From: Ciona intestinalis
Taxonomy: Eukaryota; Chordata; Ascidiacea; Phlebobranchia; Cionidae
Reading direction: 5' to 3'
DNA length: 64,000 bases
NCBI RefSeq assembly: GCF_000224145.3
Contig: NC_020167.2
Location: forward strand, 3,540,977 to 3,604,976
The notes beneath the pieces were generated by a model, which worked only from the letters and a program-made list of their open reading frames with translations, was not told the origin of the DNA and searched no databases. The stretch's first letter is position 1. Every line of letters begins with the position of its first letter. Of this stretch, positions 1-21,300 are shown one piece after another. The position numbers and the translations under genes are program-made.

Positions 1-429
1 CAAAACATCCTAGTGAAAAATAAAAACACTCATTTAATCAGATTTTTAAAACTTCAGTGTTTAACAAATATTTCTGTAGTGTGTGGTTTTGTATAGGAAG
101 AATATTTTAAAGTAGACCTACTAGATGCTATATATAGTTACTTTTTACATATTTAAATTACTTTCAGTTTATTTAACCTGCTCACAGGTTACTAAAGTTC
201 AACTTTAAAAAACCACTAATGTAAATGACAAAGCGTGTCATTATAGGAGCCTGGTTTACTTCAGTAGATGTGGTGATCTTCATTGGTGTTTAAAAGCTTG
301 TATTAAACTTTGTATAATGTATCACTTTACACAATATTACCAGTGTTACAAACCAAATTTTTCATGTTACTCTAAAACAAATTTTTAGAGATTTTTTGTT
401 GTTTACCAATAATAACATGCATTATGCAG

Positions 430-10030
<9,601 letters not shown>

Positions 10031-10627
10031 TTTGTTTATAGAAGTTTTTTTTCCGATTTTGGTAGTTTGGTGGTCTGAGAATGTTATATAGGTGAATTAT
10101 AGACCACGATGCGTGAGTATTATGAATAGAATAAAGTGCAGTTAAGAATCTGGCATGTTGTATAACAATCTGTTCTGATCTCTGAAACAAGAGATTAGGA
10201 TTTGGTTTAATAGTGTTTAATTAATTGATGTGTTTCTCACTACGCTTATACATCTTGGTTTAATGAAGAATTAATGCCGGATTTAACTTGTGCCCATGAA
10301 CGTTTTGTGTAAGAATAGACACTGCGGAAATAGACGTCAGTTGTGGTTAATTCGTTGTTTAATTAATTAAATTCAAACGTGATAAAACAATCGGTTTGTT
10401 TATGCGACAAGCGAGACAGCACATATACATCGGACAGAAATCGTGCAGAACGGTCATATTTAAATCACTGCATATGAGTATAACATTAATTATACAATCG
10501 TTGATCACCAGAGTTATTTTGTAATGTTGGCGTCATTGTTTCCGATTGTTTCAAAATTATAACTTAAATACGCTTTATTTGAAATACCGTGTTGGTCAAA
10601 AACTGCATTGTACACCGTATTATTTAC

Positions 10628-12110
10628 ATGGATGAGCCGGAATGCTGCGATCGAGAGTTGTTGCTTTTAGATTGGCCTGAACAAACGGAATCGGTTGTGA
10701 CGATGGAAACACGATCTTTGGAAGATGGATCTACCAATGCTGTTCCGGAAGCTGAGAAACAGTTACAAGATAACGGTAATTGCACGATTTATATCTTTCA
10801 TATGTAAGCATTGAATTTAAGTTGATGTATAGTAGGGTGGGAAAAACAGGGACACTTTTTGCACATAATGTCCTGGTCGTGTACAATTAACAACGGTCGA
10901 ATGCTGGAGTCAGAAGGATACGGTTTTATAATTATTTGAATGTTTTTTTACAACCAAATGAAATGAGACAAAAGGATGAACATGTGTTTCATCTTCCCCC
11001 ACTATACATGTTATCGTTTTTAAATAACAGCATTCCTAAAGTAAAATATTCTGTGGTGAAAATGTGGCTACTTTAATCTTTAGAGAAAGAAGATGCCATA
11101 TCCACGCCTTGCTTGAAAACAGCAGAACCACTCACAGTGGAATATAACGAATTGCCCTTATCCATTTTCGAAAACGACGACTTAAGTATCCATGAATCTA
11201 TAGCGGAATCTTTGTATGGGGGGCGACTGTTTAATGAGACGACCACACTTCTGGAGAAGGCGGCGTATTTTCGCGAAAGATATCCTGGAAGGTTTTCTGC
11301 GCAACAGGACAAATTGCAAAGAGAATACATTGCGTCACTTGGGATATTCGAACCTGATCCAGTACTTGAAGAATATTATGAGATCGAGAGAGTGAAACGT
11401 ATTTTAAAACAGGAACGCTTGAAGAATGAAAAAAGAGGGGTAATTATTATTAAGTAGGGTGGGAGCATTTTCAACACATATTTAAACATCTATTTTTAAT
11501 AGTTAATACCAATAAATCTTTGACGCTCGCTTTACACAGCAGTATACCGTAATATAAATAAGCTGTCACGTTTTATTTGTTTATCAAATGGAAGATCGTA
11601 AAAAGAAATTTTCCCACTTTACTCCATGTCCTACTTTCTCCCAACTTAATAGTTTGACTATGACCATCGATTAAACTATACCTTCTTACTAGTTTAATAT
11701 ATGGCAACAGTGTGGATATTAAAACGCTGAACACTTTTTAATTTCAGCCTCCTAAAATGGTGTTTATTCTGCGTTTTGACACTCCAGCTTCAACGCCGGA
11801 TTTTCATGCACTGTGGGATTCTGTGTAAGTAGTGAAATTATTTTAATTAAAAATTGGTTCCATAAAATCGTCTGGGTTGACCAGCCTATATTGTGGAAGA
11901 CACTACAGCCATGCTGTTGTAACCTGAACCGCCATGGCCTGCTATATGTTCTGGTAAACCATGTTTAAGCATATATATGTTTAATGGGAAATAGATAAAA
12001 TGTTTTTCAATTATTCAAGAGAGGAAAGCGACTACGTAAGCATCTTTGAAAATGAAGACGAGTCTATATTCGACGTGTTTCGTTCCAATAAGTGCGAGAA
12101 TTCGTCCACC
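10628..12110 (+). CDS. C2-domain protein, truncated copy 1 (exons 1-4 partial)
   Basis: Same gene as the complete copy at 14953-17619. Exons here are 10628-10775, 11084-11439, 11748-11824 and 12020 into the gap at 12111. Splice sites and reading frame are intact, so nothing marks it as a decayed pseudogene; it stops only because sequence ends. Between the copies I see amino-acid differences R/P, S/C and L/F in exon 1 and A/G and L/P in exon 2, while introns keep the same order, including the same MITE. Most likely the second haplotype of one locus rather than a second gene. Confidence 0.6.
10829..11006 (+). mobile_element. TIR MITE (TAGTAGGGTGGG family)
   Basis: Begins TATAGTAGGGTGGG and ends ATCTTCCCCCACTATA. 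Intron 1 of C2 gene copy 1. The family consensus begins TAGTAGGGTGGGG-AAGATGGGACACC, ends with its reverse complement, and is 180-200 bp long. Confidence 0.7.
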
Positions 12111-12160
12111 NNNNNNNNNNNNNNNNNNNNNNNNNNNNNNNNNNNNNNNNNNNNNNNNNN
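12111..12160. other. Assembly gap, 50 N
   Basis: A run of 50 N, a round placeholder length. It separates the truncated copy 1 of the C2 gene from an unrelated contig that belongs to the guanylate cyclase locus. Confidence 0.99.
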
Positions 12161-12730
12161 TTCCTCATTAAGAGTAACATTGGAGCAACACGTGCAGCTT
12201 TGTATCTATTCCCTGATTAAACATTTGTTTGCGTGTGTGTGTGAGTGTATAGCGTCCCCTCGCCTGCTCAATTATGCGGTAATTCCAACACACTTACCAG
12301 TCCTGCCACTTACCGACAGACCACCCGTATACGAGGTCCCTCGTTTTTTCCTAATGGGGTCGCCGAACGCCGAGCAAGCTCCCATCTCGTAACATCGCTC
12401 CGTGGTCTCATGGGATCACGGTATATCGACAAAACCCGCGTCGATTGCACGTCTTTTTCATATGGCAGAAACAGGGCATGTGAATGTAAATTAATTAAAA
12501 ACCCTCTGCGCCACATTCAAACCACACGAGGTTCGCCGAGTTTACGCAAATCGAAGTCAATTCGGACGACCAACCGGTGTGTTCTTGTTTCGCTTATCAT
12601 TGATTAGTTCTAAAGGTTTATACGTGCTCGTGTTGGATGGATAACAGATCCTTTCATGCACAACCGTTTTTTTTACGATTTACCCAAAGGTTAACTATAC
12701 ATGCAGATTTGGTTTTTAAATCTAAATAAA

Positions 12731-12880
12731 AAATGAAAAAATTCCCTGTAAAAATAATCACCCACAAATTAAAATACGTGGTAATTCGTAAACTGGCACG
12801 AGGTGTATGAAACAGAACACCCAAGTTATTACGATTGTCGTTTTCCGAGCACGCGAGAATAAAGCAAGTTACATTTATTC
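12731..12880 (+). mobile_element. SINE 3' part, polymorphic insertion
   Basis: Contains AATAATCACCCACAAA, TGGCACGAGGTGTATGAAAC and AAAGCAAGTTACATTTATTC. Absent at the matching place (about 29805-29825) in the other copy of this segment. Confidence 0.65.
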
Positions 12881-12946
12881 ATTTATTTATTCAAATAAAA
12901 CTGTAACTATCCTTTATCAGTGAATTCACTATACAACTCGTTACAG

Positions 12947-13102
12947 GTTATAAAACAAAAGGACGAAACATGCGATCACGTTCAGTTCGAAATTGTTGCT
13001 AAATCGGGAACGTTGTCAGGTGGAAAAGCAAAAGACCTCGCCACCATAGAAGGCGCACTTTCCACCATGGAACCAATAATAGGAGTCCCTACTTTTTGCA
13101 AG
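12947..13102 (+). CDS. Duplicate exon 6 of guanylate cyclase beta (stray contig)
   Basis: A 52-codon exon starting [16 protein letters not shown], with cag acceptor and gtacat donor, parallel to 29881-30036. About seven base differences separate the two; only one changes the protein, F here (TFCK) against L at 29881-30036 (TLCK). Vertebrate sGC beta1 has TFCK, so this version carries the conserved residue. No neighbouring cyclase exons are present, so it is not an independent gene. Confidence 0.85.
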
Positions 13103-13153
13103 GTACATTTATAGATATACATGTGTCGTGAACTTCATATATTGGGTATAGGC

Positions 13154-13331
13154 CGATAGGGGAAGTTGGGACACATGTTCATTCTATTTTCCCGTCCCAT
13201 TTGGTATAAGAAACAAGGAAAGTTCAAGGGATTATAAATATCCTTACGACTCCCATAGACTGGTGTTGATTGTTTAAAACACGATCAGGATATTTGGATA
13301 TTATGTGCTCTTCCCCTACCATTCTATATAG
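13154..13331 (-). mobile_element. TIR MITE, inverse orientation
   Basis: Carries the reverse-strand body (CGACTCCCATAGACTGGTGTT, CGATCAGGATATTTGG). In the stray cyclase contig; same insertion as 30089-30265. Confidence 0.65.
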
Positions 13332-13451
13332 TGGAGTTTTTGTTTTGTATTCTAACGCGAAAGACACTTTCTTGAATAGAACGTTTCTGCGTGAGAACCG
13401 GTGTGTGTAAAAGGAGAATCATAAGCATAACAGACCGTTTCCATAATCATA

Positions 13452-13951
13452 NNNNNNNNNNNNNNNNNNNNNNNNNNNNNNNNNNNNNNNNNNNNNNNNN
13501 NNNNNNNNNNNNNNNNNNNNNNNNNNNNNNNNNNNNNNNNNNNNNNNNNNNNNNNNNNNNNNNNNNNNNNNNNNNNNNNNNNNNNNNNNNNNNNNNNNNN
13601 NNNNNNNNNNNNNNNNNNNNNNNNNNNNNNNNNNNNNNNNNNNNNNNNNNNNNNNNNNNNNNNNNNNNNNNNNNNNNNNNNNNNNNNNNNNNNNNNNNNN
13701 NNNNNNNNNNNNNNNNNNNNNNNNNNNNNNNNNNNNNNNNNNNNNNNNNNNNNNNNNNNNNNNNNNNNNNNNNNNNNNNNNNNNNNNNNNNNNNNNNNNN
13801 NNNNNNNNNNNNNNNNNNNNNNNNNNNNNNNNNNNNNNNNNNNNNNNNNNNNNNNNNNNNNNNNNNNNNNNNNNNNNNNNNNNNNNNNNNNNNNNNNNNN
13901 NNNNNNNNNNNNNNNNNNNNNNNNNNNNNNNNNNNNNNNNNNNNNNNNNNN
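13452..13951. other. Assembly gap, 500 N
   Basis: Exactly 500 N, a typical placeholder. Right after it the sequence restarts inside the LARS1 last intron, at a point already passed at 9625. Confidence 0.99.
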
Positions 13952-14146
13952 TAACAATTTACAGTTGTTTTGCTCTGACTAAGTTTTTCCTAAACAGTAC
14001 AGTCAGTACTTAAATATATAAAACAGCGTTTTATTGGTTAGTCACCATTTTTATGTACTTTTTTTAATTTTTCGTTTTTTTAAATGATTTTTTTTCTTCT
14101 TTTAAGATTTTGTCTTCATTTTTTAACTCGCAATCATGACGTACAG

Positions 14147-14355
14147 ATTCCCACCGCGTCCAGTTGTACAGGTTCGAAGATCCTGTCTCTGGTCCACGAA
14201 TAATCCCCGATCTTAACAATACCTTGACGGGAAAACTGCTCATCGATGATTCAGCCGTGTTTGCCACTGATTTAGAAAATAAGACGATCAGTGTGAAATA
14301 TCCGGGTGGTGGTGTTTTTCCCACTAACGGCGCTATCGTATTTATGGTCCAATGA
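14147..14355 (+). CDS. LARS1: Duplicate terminal exon of LARS1
   Basis: Same terminal exon as 9822-10030, with identical predicted protein, acceptor and stop. The upstream LARS1 exons are absent on this side because sequence begins at the gap edge. Read as the second haplotype of the LARS1 3' end. Confidence 0.85.
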
Positions 14356-14952
14356 TTTGTTTATAGAAGTTTTTTTTCCGATTTTGGTAGTTTGGTGGTC
14401 TGAGAATGTTATATAGGTGAATTATAGACCACGATGCGTGAGTATTATGAATAGAATAAAGTGCAGTTAAGAATCTGGCATGTTGTATAACAATCTGTTC
14501 TGATCTCTGAAACAAGAGATTAGGATTTGGTTTAATAGTGTTTAATTAATTGATGTGTTTCTCACTACGCTTATACATCTTGGTTTAATGAAGAATTAAT
14601 GCCGGATTTAACTTGTGCCCATGAACGTTTTGTGTAAGAATAGACACTGCGGAAATAGACGTCAGTTGTGGTTAATTCGTTGTTTAATCAATTAAATTCA
14701 AACGTGATAAAACAATCGGTTTGTTTATGCGACAAGCGAGACAGCACGTATACATCGGACAGAAATCGTGCAGAACGGTCATATTTAAATCACTGCATAT
14801 GAGTAAAACATTAATTATACAATCGTTGATCACCAGAGTTATTATGTAATGTTGGCGTCATTGTTTCCGATTGTTTCAAAATTATAACTTAAATACGCTT
14901 TATTTGAAATACCGTGTTGGTCAAAAACTGCATTGTACACCGTATTGTTTAC

Positions 14953-17619
14953 ATGGATGAGCCGGAATGCTGCGATCGAGAGTTGTTGCTTTTAGATTGG
15001 CCTGAACAAACGGAATCAGTTGTGACGATGGAAACACCATCTTTGGAAGATGGATGTACCAATGCTGTTCCGGAAGCTGAGAAACAATTTCAAGATAACG
15101 GTAATTGCAACGATTTCTATCCTTCATATGTAAGCATTGAATTTAAGTTGATGTATAGTAGGGTGGGAAAAACGGGAGACTTTTTGCACACAATGTCCTG
15201 GTTGTGTTTTATACAATTAACAACGGTCGAATGCTGAAGTCATAAGGATACGGTTTTATATTTATTTGAATGTTTTTTTTTACAACCAAATGAAACGAGA
15301 AAAAAGAATGAACATGTGTTTCATCTTCCCCCACTATAGCTACAAGTTATCGTTTTTAAATAACAGCCTTCCTAAAGTAAAATATTTTGTGGTGAAAATG
15401 TGGCTACTTTTATCTTTAGAGAAAGAAGATGCCATATCCACGCCTTGCTTGAAAACAGGAGAACCACTAACAGTGGAATATAACGAATTGCCCTTATCCA
15501 TTTTCGAAAACGACGACTTAAGTATCCATGAATCTATAGCGGAATCTTTGTATGGGGGTCGACCGTTTAATGAGACGACCACACTTCTGGAGAAGGCGGC
15601 GTATTTTCGCGAAAGATATCCTGGAAGGTTTTCTGCGCAACAGGACAAATTGCAAAGAGAATACATTGCGTCACTTGGGATATTCGAACCTGATCCAGTA
15701 CTTGAAGAATATTATGAGATCGAGAGAGTGAAACGTATTTTAAAACAGGAACGCTTGAAGAATGAAAAAAGAGGGGTAATTATTATTAAGTAGGGTGGAA
15801 GCATTTTCAACACATATTTAAACATCTATTTTTAATAGTTAATACCAATAAATCTTTGACGCTCGCTTTACACAGTATACCGTAATATAAATAAGCTGTC
15901 ACGTTTTATTTGTTTATCAAATGGAAGATCGTAAAAAGAAATTTTCCTACTTTACTCCATGTCCTACTTTCCCCCAACTTAATAGTTTGACTATGACCAT
16001 CGATTAAACTATACCTTCTTACTAGTTTAATATATGGCAACAGTGTGGATATTAAAACGCTGAACACTTTTTAATTTCAGCCTCCTAAAATGGTGTTTAT
16101 TCTGCGTTTTGACACTCCAGCTTCCACGCCGGATTTTCATGCACTGTGGGATTCTGTGTAAGTAGTGAGATTATTTAGATTAAAAATTGGTTCCATAAAA
16201 ACGTCTGGGTTGACCAGCCTATAGTGTGGAAGACACTACAGCCATGCTGTTGTAACCTGAGCCGCCATGGCCTGCTATATGTTCTGGTGAACCATGTTTA
16301 AGCATATATGTTTAATGGGAAATAGATAAAATGTTTTTCAATTATCCAAGAGAGGAAAGCGACTACGTAAGCATCTTTGAAAATGAAGACGAGTCTATAT
16401 TCGACGTGTTTCGTTCCAATAAGTGCGAAAATTCGTCCACCATATTCACGGTGACTGTCAAAAAAGGTAAAAATCTTCTAAAAATGGTCAATCAGAAGTC
16501 AGCAGAGGAACGACTCACAAGAGCAAAAGTGAAACTTGTTCGATATTGCGAAGTAGAGAAAAAAACTGAAGTCGCAAAGAGTTCATATCGTTACGTAAAC
16601 ACCAACGGTAAATCACGGTGAGGAGTAATGGTATTGTATAGTAGAGTGGGGTAAAGTGGAACACGGGGTATAAATATTATATACTTTTTAAATTTCTTTT
16701 CACAGTCCTTTATTTAATGATAAACAAATAAAATTGTAAAAGAATTATTCGACAGTATATTCTTACGAGTCAAAACTGTAAAACGCTTTGCCAAACCCCA
16801 AAACTGGTCTTAACCATCAAAAAATCGGGTTAAACTGTATTAGAATATATGCTTGACTGCCTCACTTTCTCTAACCTACTATATATTAGATTTACCTATA
16901 AAACCTTCCCTTCAACGGAACTAGTTACATCTTTGCTGATAACCTTTAAATAGGTGGGGACATAAGTTTGTCTTCATGGGGTTTTCAAAGGAGCAACTTT
17001 CGAAACTAAGACTGACTTTCAACGTAAAAGGAAAGAATGACGAAAACACTGCTCAACTTTGTAAAGTGTCCGTTGCCTGCAGACCAAACGGCGGTAAGGT
17101 TAAAAGTTAAAACAAAAAAATATACATTTGTTTATTCAAGGCAAAAGTATTGACGTTCATGATTTCTACTCCATTATAATATACTTGTGTGGGGTAAGAC
17201 GGGACACCTTTAGCACATGATATCCAAATATCCTGATCGTGTTTTTTACAATTAACAGCGGTCTGTGGGAGTCGTGAGGATGCGGTTTATTAATTTTATA
17301 AATATTCTTTGTTTACCACCCAATGAGACGAGAAAATAGAATGAAAAAGTGTCCCATCTTTCCCCACCCTACTGTCTAGTATAAATGCATTAACGAAACG
17401 AGATTCGTTATATACGAAGTTGGATCTAAACTATACAAGTTATTGTTCGAATTACTCTTTACAGACACTCCAGCTGGCTTCAAAAATGTTTCTAAGGAAT
17501 GGGAAACAGCTTTAAAAAGTCCTGGCCAAGATATCGAGTTCGAGCAAAACCTGGACAAACCAGACGGAATGCTTAACAGCAGCGGATTTCTCAATACTAT
17601 CACAAACCTGTTAACCTAA
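14953..17619 (+). CDS. Divergent single C2-domain protein, complete copy (6 exons, 380 aa)
   Basis: Exons 14953-15100, 15420-15775, 16081-16157, 16351-16617, 16954-17093 and 17465-17619 join in frame to 380 codons plus stop. I do not recognise the family of the N-terminal 200 residues, which are acidic and contain a helical charged stretch before exon 3. The C-terminal part fits a synaptotagmin-type C2 domain: a first strand FTVTVKKGKNLLKM, a basic KKTEVAK strand, WGHKFVFMGFSKEQL as the F.F..P.E.L strand, and an EWETALKSPGQDIEF tail like the EHW..ML..P..PI..WH ending. The usual calcium-binding aspartates are not obvious, so calcium binding is doubtful. The motif SIFEN-D/E-D recurs in exons 2 and 4. 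Start chosen at MDEPECC. AATAAA lies at 17693-17698. The C2 assignment is my fold-pattern reading. Confidence 0.6.
15154..15338 (+). mobile_element. TIR MITE (same insertion in copy 2)
   Basis: The counterpart of 10829-11006 at the identical intron position, so the insertion predates the split of the two sequences. Confidence 0.7.
16637..16885. mobile_element. Degenerate MITE candidate
   Basis: Starts TATAGTAGAGTGGGG and ends CTAACCTACTATATA, but the interior is only weakly like the family. In C2 gene intron 4. Confidence 0.4.
17183..17380 (+). mobile_element. TIR MITE
   Basis: Contains GGGACACCTTTAGCACATGA near the left end and GTGTCCCATCTTTCCCCACC at the right. Last intron of the C2 gene. 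Confidence 0.7.
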
Positions 17620-17702
17620 GGATAACTAATACTATAGAAATATTAATGCATTTTGTAACGCAATTTATCGAACCTTCTTTTTCGTTGTCGTTAATAAAAT
17701 CC

Positions 17703-18151
17703 AGAGCCATAGAAATACCGAGTAGTCCAACCCATTGTTACGTAAAACACAAATTGAACGGCAATTTGGTTCCAAAATAACACAGTAGGTATAGGGAAAA
17801 TGTATGTTTTTCGGTAAATTACAGAAAAACTTGGGCCTAAAAACAAATTTAAAGGTTGAAAAATGTAAAAAACATGTGTTATTTGTTTTCTGTGTCAAAA
17901 AAAGTCAAAAATTAAAATTAGAAGCGGTTGATTTGCGACATTTTAGTCATTTAATGCGGCTAAATTTATACATTTTTTCTAAAAAATGTTTGGTAAGGTA
18001 AATAGAAGCTGTTTTACACCTTCCCACAATAGGAAAACACAAACAAAACTTAACAAGTTCGTTTAAACCCATTGTCAAAGTTACCACTTATGCTCTATTT
18101 TGGACACACATAGACGGCAGTTGGACTACTCGGTGTTTATACGACTCTGAT
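17703..18151. mobile_element. TIR element (MITE-like) of about 450 bp
   Basis: The left end contains ACCGAGTAGTCCAAC (17717-17731) and the right end its exact reverse complement GTTGGACTACTCGGT (18120-18134). Similarity extends outward on both sides (CAGAGCC against ACTCTG, and an A-rich flank), giving imperfect terminal inverted repeats of about 30 bases. The interior is AT-rich, with short open frames that look non-coding. It fills most of the space between the C2 gene and MSL3. Confidence 0.6.
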
Positions 18152-18336
18152 AAAATCTATAGAATATTCACCGCAAAACAGTTTTGCCATAAAAATCTTA
18201 TAAGTTGTTTTTTTACGCGGGGATTTCTTTAGGTTTTCTGAACCTATAAAAACTTAAAAGACATTAAAAGACTGACAGGTGTGCTAAATAAGCAAGTCTA
18301 GCGAATACAATTATCTAGTAAACGTTGGATATAAGT

Positions 18337-21300
18337 ATGAAGCCTAATTTTGTGGTCGGAGAACGCGTGCTTTGCTATGAGCCAGACAAATCGAAAGCAA
18401 AAGTTCTGTATGACGCAAAGGTAAGTCTAGAGGATTTGTTTTCCAATAGTATCATGGTTCTGCTTCTACTTAAACAAAAGTAATTTGTATTTGATAGGTT
18501 CTTGATGCTGACTATATAAAGGATGGAAAATCGAAGAAGGAACCAGAATACAAGATTCATTTCCAGGTTAGGTAACAAAACCTTTAAAGTAAATAACATA
18601 ACATCAGCTCTTTTAGCTGATTCCTATTTGCTGAATTTAATTTTAAAATACTGTAACAACCTTGTCACAACTATGGACTTTTCTTTTCACTTAATCTAGG
18701 CTGCGGTTTACAAAGTGCCGGATACTTGTATGTCCAAAAATATAATGACCGAAAAAAAAACTAAGGTTATCCAGATTCAAAACTGTGCAGAATCCGGGTG
18801 CCCGCTAGATGCATCTCAATGCGCACACAGACACAAAGAATATGTTACAATACTAAAACTTAAGAGTGACCCAATATTCTGATAATCTCCTCTGCAGGGT
18901 TGGAACAGTGCATGGGACCGATGGGCTAACGAAAGTTATGTCTTAAAAAATACAGAAGAAAATCGAAAATTGCAAAGAAAACTTGCGCGACAGGCCTTAC
19001 GGCAGTTGTAAGTTCAGCAACTTGTACAAAAGTACAAATTTAATTTCTAAAACTTTTTTTACAACAGGAAAGGAAGGAAAAAGGTTCATCTTCCCGGTGT
19101 TGCAAATATTTTAAAATCAGCTCCTGAAAAAGAAGTCTCTTCAGGTTATCTTCAAACTTTTTTAATTTTTGATCAAGTGTCTATGTTGGTGGCAAAAAGC
19201 TGTTTTATAATTAGATGAACTTAAAACAGATAACAAAAATGAATCGGGGGAGTTTAGACATAAAACATTCATTTTTCATCAAACTAAATTTTGTAGTTAC
19301 TTTACTGTTAATTGTCTTGCCTGAGGACACAACTTTTTACCAGACGCTATTATACATGCGCTGCAATATTAAGAAATTCAACTGTGCCACTTTTACCCAA
19401 GAATTTAACCGTACAATTTTAAAACCAACATAATCCCAGTGGAATAATCTGTAATAAATAGCAGTATCTTCTTTGTTTTATATACATTAGTTTACATAGT
19501 TTGTTTCTTGCTTCGCACACAGATTCTGACAGCAGTTTGTGCAGTGATCGTACCTTTCCAATTAAGGAGGAAATTATTGATTCAGAATATGGTTCTGCCT
19601 CTCCTCATCCGGTTCGTACAACTTTCAAACCTTGTAATAACCTAAAAATTAGCTTATATCAATGGTGCAAGATTTGGAAACATGTTTAGGCATTTTTCAT
19701 ATCAGTGAGACTTTGAGACACTAACTATATCTGTTAACTAAGTCATGATATTTATCATTTAATGTATTTTTACAAATATTTCACTGCTACCAGGCAAATT
19801 AATNNNNNNNNNNNNNNNNNNNNNNNNNNNNNNNNNNNNNNNNNNNNNNNNNNNNNNNNNNNNNNNNNNNNNNNNNNNNNNNNNNNNNNNNNNNNNNNNN
19901 NNNNNNNNNNNNNNNNNNNNNNNNNNNNACTGGAGCAAGATAATAAGATGATAACTAAGGAAAACATGGTAGGTATTTAAGGTTGCTTCTGTTATACTTG
20001 TGTCATGATTAAATTTTACATTCTTATTATTTACTTATGTACTGTTGATATTTAGATTATTTGTTATGCCTCCTTGATCTGTATTTGCATTCCTTTGTTC
20101 TTAAGTGCCTAATTATTGGTTCTGTGTTTTTAATGAAGGGTTTATGCGCCCCTCGAATTTTTGTTCGTTATTAATGTGCTATAGATTGTGCAACGGTCGA
20201 TTGTGTATTTGACTTTTGGGGTTCAGTTTTTCTTCGGGTACATTTCTGCTAACTAAATTTGATTTTCGCTTGGGATTGATTTAACTTGGATATCAACAAT
20301 TCTATTTGAATACGGTTAATAAACGAATAATGCAGATTGTTTCACATGTAATGTTATTTAATCTATTTAAAAATAATTTAAATTTTTTCTTATATTTACC
20401 AATACAGCATGAAGTTAAATCCATTTGCATCACTTTAATTTGTTTATTTTTATTTTCAGCTAGTTGGCTTACCAGCTAAGCTTAACGTGGTGCAAATTTT
20501 GGAAAATTACATAAAATATTTTGCGATCACTCATGCTCGACTGCCTTCATCTGAGAAGCAGACGTCTGCCGATATCCCACCAGAGAAAAAGTGAGTCCGT
20601 TTTCCGAAAAAAACTAGAGATTTTTTATTAAATAAATTTTATCTTTTTAAACTTCAGAGTGTGCTTACGAGGTAATGTTTTATGCTTATTTTGCAGAGAC
20701 TGATAATGCCATTTAGGCGAAATATATATCTTTAACACAACAATTAGTTGGACATTTTTGTCTGTTACCTTAGTTGGACATTTTTGTCTGTCTGTTAAGT
20801 ACCCAAATAGTTTAACGATGTATTAGAACAAACAATATTTGATTTTAGCGTGTCTTCCAAGAAATGAAACTAAAGATTTTTTATTAAATTGAATTGTTTT
20901 AAATTTTAGAATGTTCTTAATAAGATGTATATAAACAAAAAATATTTGATTTTAGTTTGAATCTTTGCAAAGAGACTTGTGAAGATCTTCGGATCCTTTT
21001 TGATTTCTCTCTTCCTCTCATCTTGCTCTACTTCTCGGAGCAATCCCAGTGCATCCAGATGGTGGAAAACGGGATCCTTGTTGATGATCAACATCCAAAG
21101 TAAGTCCAAAAGATCTAACAATGCGACAACTTGGTTGGGTTATTGTAATAATAATTGTTAAGATCTAGAATGTATACTTGGTATAGATTTCAAATGTTGA
21201 TGTAATAGGTAATAGGTAAATGGTTAATATTTCTATATCCTTATGCATTTGCAGAAAATATAATATAAATGTTCACAATTCAAAACAGGGAATTCTTTTT

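Larger units (their letters stand above)
12161..13451 (+). repeat. Misplaced contig: second version of the guanylate cyclase exon-6 region
   Basis: This 1291-base island between two N gaps matches 29247-30385 (1139 bases) from end to end, with SNPs and one insertion of about 150 bases that is the 3' part of a SINE. It contains guanylate cyclase exon 6 and parts of introns 5 and 6, which make no sense between LARS1 and the C2 gene. Confidence 0.93.
13952..16441 (+). repeat. Duplicated segment, copy 2
   Basis: Second copy of 9625-12110. It continues beyond the duplicated part into the rest of the C2 gene and on to MSL3, so it is the copy joined to the downstream chromosome. Confidence 0.95.

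Noticed and set aside
12310..12516. Matching minus-strand 68-codon frames at 12310-12516 and 29396-29602 as a conserved gene
   Set aside because: They are similar only because the whole segment is present twice; they lie in a cyclase intron and have no independent support.
16351..16466. C2 gene exon 4 ending at the earlier gtaaaa donor (16467)
   Set aside because: It would put exon 5 in a frame with an early stop; the gtgagg donor after 16617 keeps the C2-like reading frame.
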